DNA from: an uncultured Porphyromonadaceae bacterium
GTDB taxonomy: Bacteria; Bacteroidota; Bacteroidia; Bacteroidales; Muribaculaceae
Assembly (NCBI GenBank): GCA_947177365.1
Contig: CAMWUD010000003.1
Coordinates: 1 to 36,282, forward strand
Direction: 5' to 3'
DNA length: 36,282 nucleotides
The notes under the pieces are model-generated. The model did not search any database. It was not told the DNA's origin and saw only the letters and a program-made list of their open reading frames with translations. The position numbers and the translations under genes were made by a program. Shown here piece by piece: positions 8,742 through 18,395 of this stretch; within the stretch, counting starts at the first letter, position 1; every line of letters begins with the position of its first letter.

Positions 8742-10223
8742 ATGTCAACAGAGCTAAAAGACAAGGCTGTCAATGGTGTGGCATGGACAATGGTCGAGCG
8801 CTATTCCGGGCAGATAGTTCAATTCGTCATATCAGTAATTCTTGCCAGAATGCTGACTCCGACGGAATACGGGCTGATAGGGATGCTTGCTATTTTCATA
8901 GGTCTGACAACAGTATTTATCGATGGAGGGTTTTCCAGTGCGCTTGTGCAGCGCAAGGATCGTACGGACGGGGATATTTCCACGGTGTTTTATATCAATG
9001 TGGGCATGGCGGTTATGATGTATCTGTTGCTTTTTGTCACAGCTCCATGGATTGCGGAGTTTTACAATCAGGCGGAACTGACATCAATCGTGCGTATTTA
9101 TTGTCTTGGTCTTGTTATATCGTCACTTACTTCTACGAGTGGCATACTGCTTGTAATAAACCTTGATTTCAAGACAACAACCAAAATATCACTCTCTGCG
9201 GCGGTAATATCAGGTATAGTAGGTATTGTAATGGCTTATACCGGCTGGGGTGTATGGGCCTTGGTAGGCCAGTCATTGGGCAGCTGTGTCATATCTGCCC
9301 TACTTACAGTGTACTTTGTACGCTGGTATCCGAAAAGCGGATTCAGCAAGGAATCGTTCCGTCGGTTGTTTGCATTCAGTTCCAAACTGTTTGTTGCCAC
9401 AATGATATCCACTATATATGATAATATAACGGGCGCAGTAATAGGCAAGCAGTTCAGTGCCGCTTCGCTGGGTTATTACAACAGAGCTTACGGCTTTAAC
9501 TCGCTTGTGAACAGTAATATCACTGGAGTGTTGGGTCGAGTGTCATATCCGCTTCTGAGCCAGATACAGGATCAGGAAGACCGTCTACGCCAGATTTACA
9601 AACGCTACATACAGATGTCGGCCTTTCTCACATTCCCCTTGCTGATGATATTGTGCGGTGTTGCAAAACCATTGGTGCTGTTTCTGCTCACCGACAAGTG
9701 GGGAGATTCGATAATTCTGTTGCAGATTCTATCTTTTTCTTTTTTGTTCGATGGTGTAATCGTATCAAATCTGAATCTGATAAGGGTAAAGGGACGTTCT
9801 GATCTTGTACTTAAACTTGAGATAATAAAGAAAGCAGTAGCATTTACTATTCTGGGGATTGCCATAGCCATGGACAGTATTCTGGCCATATGTATTGGAA
9901 AGGCTATATACAGCGTGTTTTTCGCATTATACCTCAACACATATTATACAAAGAAATTAATGGGCTATGGATTCCGGGACCAATTCTCGGATTTCGGATC
10001 ATATCTGTTTGTCTCATTATGCGTTTTAGCAGTTTGCCTATTGCTGAGTTATTTTATCACAGACTCTTTGACAGCCTTGTTGACAGGTGTGATATTTGGA
10101 CTATGCGCATATGCTCTGGCTTGTAAATATCTGGGGTTGTATGCATACATTGAGTTTGTGAGTATAATCGGCCCGAAATTGCAACGTATCGTTCCGAAGA
10201 AATTCTGTTCCAATAAGAATTAA
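8742..10223 (+). CDS. wzx: Oligosaccharide flippase family protein (Wzx/PST type)
   Basis: KAVNGVAWTMVERYSGQIVQFVISVILARMLTPTEYGLIGM; about 12-14 TM helices. Confidence 0.85.
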   Translation: MSTELKDKAVNGVAWTMVERYSGQIVQFVISVILARMLTPTEYGLIGMLAIFIGLTTVFIDGGFSSALVQRKDRTDGDISTVFYINVGMAVMMYLLLFVTAPWIAEFYNQAELTSIVRIYCLGLVISSLTSTSGILLVINLDFKTTTKISLSAAVISGIVGIVMAYTGWGVWALVGQSLGSCVISALLTVYFVRWYPKSGFSKESFRRLFAFSSKLFVATMISTIYDNITGAVIGKQFSAASLGYYNRAYGFNSLVNSNITGVLGRVSYPLLSQIQDQEDRLRQIYKRYIQMSAFLTFPLLMILCGVAKPLVLFLLTDKWGDSIILLQILSFSFLFDGVIVSNLNLIRVKGRSDLVLKLEIIKKAVAFTILGIAIAMDSILAICIGKAIYSVFFALYLNTYYTKKLMGYGFRDQFSDFGSYLFVSLCVLAVCLLLSYFITDSLTALLTGVIFGLCAYALACKYLGLYAYIEFVSIIGPKLQRIVPKKFCSNKN

Positions 10224-10260
10224 AGTCGGTCAGACTGTAGCTGTTAACACGAAATTCGTC

Positions 10261-11265
10261 ATGCCGTACATCTCAATAGTGATTCCTATTTATAATGTTG
10301 ATCAGTTTATTGGTGATTGCATAAACTCTGTCCTTGGACAGACTTACAAGGATTTTGAGCTGATACTTGTAAACGACGGAAGTACAGACCGGTCACTGGA
10401 GATTTGCCACCAATATGCGGATGTAGATCCGAGAATTGTTGTAATTGACAAGCCTAATAGCGGAGTCGGCAGTACACGCAATATTGGAATAGATGCCTCC
10501 AGAGGGCAGTGGATTACGTTTATCGACAGTGATGACCGTGTGGCGAGTGATTATCTTGAAAGCATGGCAAGAGCCATAAGCGATAATACCGATTTTGTGC
10601 AGTCAGGCATAATATTTTTCGACAACGATAGCGGAAACGAAATCGGGTGTGAAGTTTTGCCGGAAAAGCAGACACTTCACCGCAATATACCTGTCGAGTG
10701 TTTTGAAATGGCCATAATGCCGCTGATAACATCGCCTGTTTCAAAGCTGTACCGACGTGACATATTGAACGTAAATGGCATTCGCTTTGACACAACGCTC
10801 AGCGTGGGTGAAGACCGGGACTTCAATCTTGCTTATATCAATGTGATAAACCGTGCATGTATGATTGCATATGCAGGTTATTATTATCGAAAAGGAATTA
10901 GCGGGAATTTAAGTTCAAACCGTGATTACATTCAATTACTCAACTGGGATATAGATTATTGGAAGAAACTGAAGCGATTCTTCGATGTCAATGACTGCGA
11001 TATTGATACGACTGAGAAGTACCTCGCACACCGACTGTTTAACATCTATAACGACAGATTGGTTCAGTACTCCAATGCCGCTAAGAGACCGATGAGGCAA
11101 CTTATAGAAGCGGTCAAGACTATTGTCGGTCAGAGCGAATACACATGGCTGTGCAAGCATATCAAACAGGTGGAATGCAATCGTTTGCTTGCAAATATAT
11201 ACCTTAGCAAATCACCCATATTAATTGCTGTATATCTAAAAGTTGTCTGTCAAAAAAATGGCTAA
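10261..11265 (+). CDS. Glycosyltransferase family 2
   Basis: ISIVIPIYNVDQFIGDCINSVLGQTYKDFELILVNDGSTDRS; FIDSDD. Confidence 0.9.
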   Translation: MPYISIVIPIYNVDQFIGDCINSVLGQTYKDFELILVNDGSTDRSLEICHQYADVDPRIVVIDKPNSGVGSTRNIGIDASRGQWITFIDSDDRVASDYLESMARAISDNTDFVQSGIIFFDNDSGNEIGCEVLPEKQTLHRNIPVECFEMAIMPLITSPVSKLYRRDILNVNGIRFDTTLSVGEDRDFNLAYINVINRACMIAYAGYYYRKGISGNLSSNRDYIQLLNWDIDYWKKLKRFFDVNDCDIDTTEKYLAHRLFNIYNDRLVQYSNAAKRPMRQLIEAVKTIVGQSEYTWLCKHIKQVECNRLLANIYLSKSPILIAVYLKVVCQKNG

Positions 11266-12274
11266 ACAACGAATTTTGTACATAGACCTGATGAAAGGTC
11301 TGTCAATAACCTGGGTTGTGTGGTTTCATACCATTCATCCGGCATTTGTCGACTATGGTTTCAGGATGCCGCTGTTCTTCCTTGCCTCGGCGATATTCTT
11401 CAAACCGTATCCGCCAAGGGAGTTCATTGAGAAGAAACTCTACCAGATGATTATACCGTTTATGGTTTTCTATCTGCTGTATTATAGCTTTATGATAGTG
11501 TCGTCGGCTTTGGCCGAAGGTTCGTTTGGGGCATTTGATTATTCATGTATCCTTGATGTAATCAGACCCTATAGTGGAAACGGTGGCCCCACGGTTAATC
11601 CGCCGTTATGGTTTATAATGGCACTGCTTAACTTACAGATACTGTTATATCTGAGTGTGAAACTTGTCCGTAACAGGCACATGCTGATGATTCTGGCATT
11701 TGCACTGTCCGTCTTTGCTACATTGTGTTTGTTCGAGACATACACCTACTTCCAGTTAGGCAGGGCTTTGCGCTACTTCTGCTACTATGCGTTTGGCTAT
11801 CTCTATGGGAGAGATATAATAAGGATAATAGAAGGTGGAGGCAGGAAATCGATAAGCCTGTTTACCGTCTGTGTACTGGTTTTTGTCATGGCCTTGGGCT
11901 TTAAGCAGATAATGCACTCGCTCAACAGCCACCATGTGATAGATTATTTCCAGATTACTGCTTTGGTGATACTGCTCATATATCTGTTCAGAGCAGCTCA
12001 GGGCTGGTGGATAGTGAGACCGCTGAAATATTATGGCGCCAATTCATATATTGTGCTTGGAATGAACGAGATGATACTTTCAACATTACTTGTCGGATTT
12101 GTTCATTTGTTCCATCACATGGATATCTGGCTCGGTCTGGTTCACTGGATTCTTACCATGGTGCTTCTGATTCCTGTCATCAAGGTCATGAACCGCTATG
12201 TTCCATGGCTTGTAGGTAAGAAAAACATTTTTGATACGCACTTACGAAGATATAAGATAGCATTTCACAAATGA
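11258..12274 (+). CDS. Acyltransferase-3 family membrane protein
   Basis: MAKQRILYIDLMKGLSITWVVWFHTIHP; multi-TM. ATG at 11258 preferred over TTG at 11243. Confidence 0.8.
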   Translation: MAKQRILYIDLMKGLSITWVVWFHTIHPAFVDYGFRMPLFFLASAIFFKPYPPREFIEKKLYQMIIPFMVFYLLYYSFMIVSSALAEGSFGAFDYSCILDVIRPYSGNGGPTVNPPLWFIMALLNLQILLYLSVKLVRNRHMLMILAFALSVFATLCLFETYTYFQLGRALRYFCYYAFGYLYGRDIIRIIEGGGRKSISLFTVCVLVFVMALGFKQIMHSLNSHHVIDYFQITALVILLIYLFRAAQGWWIVRPLKYYGANSYIVLGMNEMILSTLLVGFVHLFHHMDIWLGLVHWILTMVLLIPVIKVMNRYVPWLVGKKNIFDTHLRRYKIAFHK

Positions 12275-13392
12275 AGCGCAAGCGTGTTCTGTTTTTTATC
12301 GAGTCCTTTTCCGGAGGTGGTGCGGAGCGTGTGCTGCTGACCATTCTGAGAAACCTCGACATGGCGAAATTCGATGTCATAGTGCTTGTGATGAGCGACA
12401 GCGGAGTTTACAGCCGTGATTTTCACAGTCTGGACATACGGATTGTGCCAGTGCTTAGGTCGCGCTCAGCCTTGATGAACAGCCTGAAATACAAACTGCT
12501 GTACAATATGTTGCCGCCTCAGCTGGCGCTCCGGTGGCTTTTGAAGGGGATAAAGGCAGATACATATGTGGCCTTCATCGAAGGATATTGTACGAAGATG
12601 TTCTCGCGACTGCCATCATCCACTCGCAAGATTGCATGGGCCCATATCGACCTTAAGAATTTCCCATGGCCAATAACCAAGGGCATATATGCCGATGCCG
12701 CGGAAGAAAAGCGTGCTTACGAAAAGTTCGATATGTCGGTGGGTGTATCAAACGATGTCGCGGAAGTTCTCAGAAGCGAATATGGCATCAGGGAAGTCGT
12801 TACGATATATAACCCGATTGACGAAGAGCGTATCCGGAGTATGGCCGACGAGCGATGCGATATATCGGTCGACAGGTCGGCATTCAATATTGTCAGTGTC
12901 GGACGTTTGACTGCACAGAAAGGCTATGACAGGCTTATAGACCTGATGCCTTCGGTACTTGCGCGTAATCCGCAGGTGAGACTATATATAGTGGGCGAGG
13001 GGGAGGAGCGTTCCTTGCTTGAAGAGCGGATAGAGCAGCTTAAGCTCAGCGACAATGTGATACTGACCGGATTTCTTCAAAATCCGTATTCGCTCATGAA
13101 GCAGATGGATCTGTTTGTCTGCTCTTCGGTGGCTGAAGGATTCAGTCTTGTCATTGCCGAGGCCATGATAGCCGGTCTGCCTGTCGTGAGCATGGAATGC
13201 GCCGGTCCGAATGAATTGCTTGGACACGGGCAATATGGGCGCTTGTGCGCCACATATGACGAACTGTTCGACTGTCTGGCGACACTGTCACAGAACTCCG
13301 AACAGCTCTCTGCTCTAAAACAGCGGAGCCGGGAGCGCGGCGAGTTTTTCAACACCCGAAAAATAGTGTCCGATATTGAAAACATACTGTAG
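12271..13392 (+). CDS. Glycosyltransferase family 4
   Basis: FFIESFSGGGAERVLLTILRNL; SVGRLTAQKGYDRLI; EGFSLVIAEAMIAGLPVVSMECAGPNELL. Confidence 0.9.
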   Translation: MKRKRVLFFIESFSGGGAERVLLTILRNLDMAKFDVIVLVMSDSGVYSRDFHSLDIRIVPVLRSRSALMNSLKYKLLYNMLPPQLALRWLLKGIKADTYVAFIEGYCTKMFSRLPSSTRKIAWAHIDLKNFPWPITKGIYADAAEEKRAYEKFDMSVGVSNDVAEVLRSEYGIREVVTIYNPIDEERIRSMADERCDISVDRSAFNIVSVGRLTAQKGYDRLIDLMPSVLARNPQVRLYIVGEGEERSLLEERIEQLKLSDNVILTGFLQNPYSLMKQMDLFVCSSVAEGFSLVIAEAMIAGLPVVSMECAGPNELLGHGQYGRLCATYDELFDCLATLSQNSEQLSALKQRSRERGEFFNTRKIVSDIENIL

Positions 13393-13399
13393 TGATGGC

Positions 13400-13717
13400 G
13401 AAACCGGAATGAATCCAATTCTCGACAATCTTCTTGAGATATATAATAAATCGCATATTCTTACTCGTGAGTCCTTTAAGGATAATTGCGTTGCCGATTG
13501 GATTGCTTAGTTTTCTTATGAATTGATAATCTGCAAGTATTATCATGCAATCAAGATTGGCCGACTTTCTAAACAAGAGGAATTTGAAAAAATCAAGGAG
13601 TACATCCGTAATCGTCTTTTAAAAGATGCATATAAGGTTTATAAACCCAAGACAAAGGGAGATGCATTGTAGCATGCCTTGATGAAGGCAAGGTTATATA
13701 AGCTACATTATTTATAA
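13400..13717 (+). pseudogene. Remnant of a GT2 glycosyltransferase C-terminus, paralogous to the intact GT2 at 14773-15759
   Basis: One frame reads ETGMNPILDNLLEIYNKSHILTRESFKDNCVADWIA*FSYELIICKYY...AYKVYKPKTKGDAL*HALMKARLYKLHYL. It aligns without gaps to ETGVNSVPDNLLEIYNRAQQLTRDFFNDHEAADRIAYYSYELIIYKYY...AYEAYIPSTKGERILYQLAKNGWFRTHYL. Stops at 13508 and 13670. Confidence 0.85.
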
Positions 13718-13759
13718 ATTAGAAAAGCTTTGACAGCGAGTGTAAAATACGATATAGCA

Positions 13760-14707
13760 ATGGATATTAAACTGTTATCAAAATATCGGACAGAACTAAT
13801 GGGATTCTCAATGCTTATGGTTATGTTTTTCCATACAATTGGTGGGCTTCCGGTAAAGGCTCTGTATTCCGTTAAGCCATTTATATGTTTTGATTTTGGC
13901 GTTGAGTTTTTTATAGTTCTATCTGCAATTGGTTGCACATATTCGTTAGACCGTAACAAAGATACGATAGGGTTTTTTAAGCGTAGATTTAAGCGGATTA
14001 TTCCGGCATTTGTTGTCGTTGTAGTTCTGGATTTTATCGTAAACGATTTATTGTTAGAGGGAAATACCGATTTGTTTGATTTCTTCAGAAAACTATTCTT
14101 CATGAATTTTTGGAAAGGCGATATCTCATTTTGGTTCATTTTGTATATATTGACCTGCTACATGATTACGCCATTTGTATACAGTCGGGCAGACTCAAAG
14201 ATTCTGTTGGGTTTAATAGGTATTGGAACCATCGCTTTGTTCTTTTATGGATTTAATCATGGTTGTCCTCAAAATGTTTTACTATATAGATTCCCGATTT
14301 ATTTCATTGCATTACTATGGTGTAATTATGCGATGAAGAATAACACCCAATTGAACTTTTTTTATTTGGGTATACTTACCCTTGCTGTCTATGCAATGTT
14401 GATTATGTTTATCAGCTATCCATATAAGTATCTTTTATATATGGCCGCATCAATACCTTGCCTATTATTTATAGCAATGGTGGTAGATAAGTGTAATAGA
14501 CATGTTCAATCGATTTTATCGTTTGTTGGAGGAATCAGTCTGGAGCTATATCTGATTCATGAAAAGTGCCTTGGTATATCTGATATGATTTCTACCAATA
14601 TCGCATTCCGGATAGTTTTTTCATTTACCTTAGGCATACTGTTGTCTTATCTTTTACATTTCTGTTTGACGAGGAGAAATAAACAGTTGAAAATGACCAA
14701 TCGCTAA
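13760..14707 (+). CDS. Acyltransferase-3 family membrane protein (AT-rich gene)
   Basis: KYRTELMGFSMLMVMFFHTIGG; FFIVLSAIGCTYSL; multi-TM. ATG at 13760 preferred over TTG at 13730. Confidence 0.8.
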   Translation: MDIKLLSKYRTELMGFSMLMVMFFHTIGGLPVKALYSVKPFICFDFGVEFFIVLSAIGCTYSLDRNKDTIGFFKRRFKRIIPAFVVVVVLDFIVNDLLLEGNTDLFDFFRKLFFMNFWKGDISFWFILYILTCYMITPFVYSRADSKILLGLIGIGTIALFFYGFNHGCPQNVLLYRFPIYFIALLWCNYAMKNNTQLNFFYLGILTLAVYAMLIMFISYPYKYLLYMAASIPCLLFIAMVVDKCNRHVQSILSFVGGISLELYLIHEKCLGISDMISTNIAFRIVFSFTLGILLSYLLHFCLTRRNKQLKMTNR

Positions 14708-14772
14708 AAGGTATGTACTTTTGAAATAGTGTAATAATGCGTGTAGATTAACACAAAAATATACTTAAACAA

Positions 14773-15759
14773 ATGAGTGAGCTGATTTCGATAATAGTTC
14801 CGGCATACAACTCCATAGCTACCATAGAAGCATGTGTGGATTCGATAAAGGCACAGACCTTTGGCGACTGGGAACTGATACTGGTCGACAACGGGTCGAC
14901 CGACGGCAGTTTTGCTCTGATTGAACGCGTTGCCGCCGCAGACTCGCGTATAAGCGCCCTGCGAGTGCCGCAGAAAGGGGTGTCGAATGCCCGCAATGCC
15001 GGACTTGATATAGCGCGAGGCGAGTATATATGTTTCGTTGACAGTGATGATACGGTAGATAATGATTATCTTGAATGTTTCAATCGCCATAGGCATTCTG
15101 ACCTTGTAGTATGCGGCTACAATGTAGTAAGTGTCGGAAGCGACATGTCGATAAAAAATACCGATAGGCATTGTCCTGAATCATTGGACTGGAAGCCAGG
15201 TGACTCAAAGGCGAAGCTACAGCATGCCTTCAGTAACGGGTATATGCATTTCTGTTGGAACAAGCTGTTCAAAAAGCGTATTATATCAGACAACGGCCTC
15301 AGGTTCAGAAGATTTCCGGTAAACGAGGATTATATATTCGTGATGGAGTATCTAAAACATGCAAAAAGCATTTCAATAATTGATGCGCCGCTTTATCATT
15401 GGATTAGAGTAGATAAAAGAGAAACCGGAGTGAATTCAGTTCCGGATAATCTGCTTGAGATTTATAATAGGGCGCAGCAGCTCACACGAGACTTTTTCAA
15501 TGACCATGAGGCTGCAGATCGTATAGCATATTACTCGTATGAGCTAATTATATACAAGTATTATTACTGCTATCGCAATGCAAGGATAAGCAGAGCGGAA
15601 CTAATGGCAAAGCTTAAAGAATTTCATAAAAATGTGTTTGTCGCACAGGCATATGAAGCCTATATCCCATCAACTAAAGGCGAGCGCATCTTATATCAGC
15701 TGGCTAAAAACGGCTGGTTCCGCACGCATTACTTATTGACCCAAAAGCAGCTAATGTAG
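14773..15759 (+). CDS. Glycosyltransferase family 2
   Basis: ISIIVPAYNSIATIEACVDSIKAQTFGDWELILVDNGSTDGS; FVDSDDTV. Confidence 0.9.
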   Translation: MSELISIIVPAYNSIATIEACVDSIKAQTFGDWELILVDNGSTDGSFALIERVAAADSRISALRVPQKGVSNARNAGLDIARGEYICFVDSDDTVDNDYLECFNRHRHSDLVVCGYNVVSVGSDMSIKNTDRHCPESLDWKPGDSKAKLQHAFSNGYMHFCWNKLFKKRIISDNGLRFRRFPVNEDYIFVMEYLKHAKSISIIDAPLYHWIRVDKRETGVNSVPDNLLEIYNRAQQLTRDFFNDHEAADRIAYYSYELIIYKYYYCYRNARISRAELMAKLKEFHKNVFVAQAYEAYIPSTKGERILYQLAKNGWFRTHYLLTQKQLM

Positions 15760-15763
15760 ATTC

Positions 15764-16669
15764 ATGCTTACAATATTCACACCCACATACAATAGGGCGC
15801 ATACTTTGCCACGCCTTTTCGAGTCGTTGAAGTCGCAGACCTGCAAGGAGTTTGAATGGCTTGTGATAGATGACGGCTCGACAGATCAGACTTCATCTCT
15901 GTTCGACCGATGGCAGGATGAGGCAGTCGGCTTTCAAGTAAATTATCATAAAATCGCCAATGGTGGCAAGAACCGGGCGATAAACAGAGGCTTGCAGCTT
16001 GCCAAAGGTGAATACTTCATGATCCTTGACTCCGACGACATGCTTACTGCCGATGCCGTGGAGTTTATATGCGGGAAAATGCCCGATATTGAAAACAAAC
16101 ACGGTTTTATAGGTATTTCCGGTAAAAAGGCTGATATGGATACAGGCTTGCCTGTGGGGATCATGAATAAGAATTATTCTGAAGAAGGCTATACCGACTG
16201 CAGCAACCTTGAACGTGGTCAGCACAATCTTGGCCGAGACATGGCGGAGGTGTTTATAACCGACCGCCTGCGCAAATATGAGTTCAAAGTCTGGCCCGGG
16301 GAGAAATTCACGCCGGAGGAGGTGGTATGGAACCGTATGGCACTTGACGGGTATAAACTCAGATGGTTCAACAAGATTACATATCTGTGTGAGTATCAGC
16401 AAGGCGGTTTGTCGGACTCTACATGGAGTCTGTTGCGCAAAAATCCTATGGGCTATGCCATGATGTTTGACATCCGCCTTGAAATCTACAAAGACATCCG
16501 GTCAAGGCTCACCAACGCCATCCAGTATGGCTCCTGCTGTTTTCTGGCCGGTGAGCGTGCGATGCTTGCAAAGAGTTATAAGCCTTGGCTTACAATGCTT
16601 TTGGCTCCGGTTTCATTTCTTATATATTTAAGAAGAAATATGCAGCTGAAAAAACGGGCAAGGGGATGA
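15764..16669 (+). CDS. Glycosyltransferase family 2
   Basis: MLTIFTPTYNRAHTLPRLFESLKSQTCKEFEWLVIDDGSTDQT; LDSDDML. Confidence 0.9.
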   Translation: MLTIFTPTYNRAHTLPRLFESLKSQTCKEFEWLVIDDGSTDQTSSLFDRWQDEAVGFQVNYHKIANGGKNRAINRGLQLAKGEYFMILDSDDMLTADAVEFICGKMPDIENKHGFIGISGKKADMDTGLPVGIMNKNYSEEGYTDCSNLERGQHNLGRDMAEVFITDRLRKYEFKVWPGEKFTPEEVVWNRMALDGYKLRWFNKITYLCEYQQGGLSDSTWSLLRKNPMGYAMMFDIRLEIYKDIRSRLTNAIQYGSCCFLAGERAMLAKSYKPWLTMLLAPVSFLIYLRRNMQLKKRARG

Positions 16670-16893
16670 TATTATGCTTTTGATTGAATTGACTGATGCA
16701 ATTCGTCAGTGTGTGGCATTGAAGCAGTCGCACAACCGTACCCTCTCCTGTATAGTTTAGGCGACACAAGGTGTATGCCCATGATTATTAGGAATCCCTA
16801 TGAATGCATTTACTTTGTTTGTTGGCTGCTTTGCGTTGTGTCTTCATAATGATGTACTGAATAAATGATTGTCAAGTATATTGAGAATAAAGA

Positions 16894-17172
16894 ATGAATT
16901 GGATTTCACAAGCTGTGTTTATCGGACACTCTGATAGGCATCCGGAAGGGTCGCCTGTTATTGGAGATAATTGCTGTGCATTTGCAAATTCTATTATAAT
17001 CGGAGGTATAACAATAGGGAACAACGTATTGGCTGCACCAGGAGCATTTGTAAATTATGATGTTCCAGATAATGCTGTTGTGATTGGAAATCCAGGTAAA
17101 ATTATTATGCGGAAGTCTTCACCGACAAGGAAATATATCCAATATGATGCAGACGAAGTCCGAGATTTATAA
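16894..17172 (+). pseudogene. N-terminally truncated hexapeptide-repeat (serine acetyltransferase-like) acetyltransferase
   Basis: Only the C-terminal left-handed beta-helix coils remain: SPVIGDNCCAFANSIIIGGITIGNNVLAAPGAFVNYDVPDNAVVIGNPGKII. No acceptable N-terminal domain was found in 16670-16893. Confidence 0.6.
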
Positions 17173-17192
17173 TGTGTTGCAAGTCTGCTGAC

Positions 17193-18395
17193 ATGAATAA
17201 AACAAGAATAATCATCTTGATGCACTACCTCGAACTCGGTGGTGCAGAAATGGCGTTGATCGGTCTGTTGCACGCGCTTGATCCGAAACGGACTGATGTG
17301 GATCTTTTTGTGTACGACCACCGTGGCCCTCTGATGAAGTTTATTCCCGATTGGGTGAATCTGCTGCCTGAAATCGGTGCATATACAGTAATGGAGCGTC
17401 CGTTGTCCGAAGCAGTAAGACGCAGATACTTCGGTGTCGCTTTCGGGCGTTTGGCGGCAAAACTCAGACATCAGGCATTTGTCAGAAAAAACAAACCGGC
17501 GGAAATATACAGTTCTCTGATTCAGTATGTCGGTGATTTTGTCACTCCATGGTTGCCGGATATAAATCCGGCAGTGGAGTATGACATGTGTATCAGTTTT
17601 CTTGCTCCACACAATATAGCGCGTGATAAAGTGCGTGCTCGTAGGCATGTAGCCTGGATACACACCGATTATTCTACAGTGGATATTGATGTGGTCGATG
17701 AACTTAAGGTATGGAGTGCGTTTGATTCAATTGTGTCAATTTCGCCGCAGGTCACAAACGCTTTTACCGAAAGGTTTCCGTCGTTGTCTTCCCGAATCGT
17801 CGAAATCGAGAATATTTTGCCGACAGACTATATTATCAGCCGTAGTGAGGAATTCAGCGCAGACCGGGAATTGAAAGGCTGTCCCGCTCTCTTGTCCATC
17901 GGTCGGTTTTGTCCGGCCAAGAATTATGACAATCTGCCACTTATAGCCAGACATCTGGTTGACACCTCATGCCCGGAATTGCAGTGGTATATTATCGGCT
18001 CCGGTATAGATGAGCCTCTGATACGGCAGAGAATCAGAGAGGCCGGGATGGAAAAGAATGTAATTCTGTTAGGCTCGAAGGTGAATCCATATCCGTATAT
18101 CAAGGCCTGCGACATTTATGTGCAGCCGTCGCGATTTGAGGGGAAATCCATAACCGTGCGCGAGGCTCAGATGCTTGGCAAGCCTGTGGCTGTGACGGCT
18201 TATCCTACCGCTCCGTCGCAGATTCGGCACGGTGTTGACGGTGTAATAGTGCCCCTTGACAACGAGGGCTGCGCCGCCGGCCTTGCAGAACTGATACGTG
18301 ATGTGGAAAAACAGAAATTATTGGCTGAATATTGCCTCAGTCACGACTTCGGCAATGAGTCTGAGGTTGAGAAGATTTATAAGTTGATTCGATGA
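17193..18395 (+). CDS. Glycosyltransferase family 4
   Basis: IIILMHYLELGGAEMALIGLLHAL; LSIGRFCPAKNYDNL; PSRFEGKSITVREAQMLGKPV. ATG at 17193 preferred (ORF opens at 17172). Confidence 0.9.
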   Translation: MNKTRIIILMHYLELGGAEMALIGLLHALDPKRTDVDLFVYDHRGPLMKFIPDWVNLLPEIGAYTVMERPLSEAVRRRYFGVAFGRLAAKLRHQAFVRKNKPAEIYSSLIQYVGDFVTPWLPDINPAVEYDMCISFLAPHNIARDKVRARRHVAWIHTDYSTVDIDVVDELKVWSAFDSIVSISPQVTNAFTERFPSLSSRIVEIENILPTDYIISRSEEFSADRELKGCPALLSIGRFCPAKNYDNLPLIARHLVDTSCPELQWYIIGSGIDEPLIRQRIREAGMEKNVILLGSKVNPYPYIKACDIYVQPSRFEGKSITVREAQMLGKPVAVTAYPTAPSQIRHGVDGVIVPLDNEGCAAGLAELIRDVEKQKLLAEYCLSHDFGNESEVEKIYKLIR

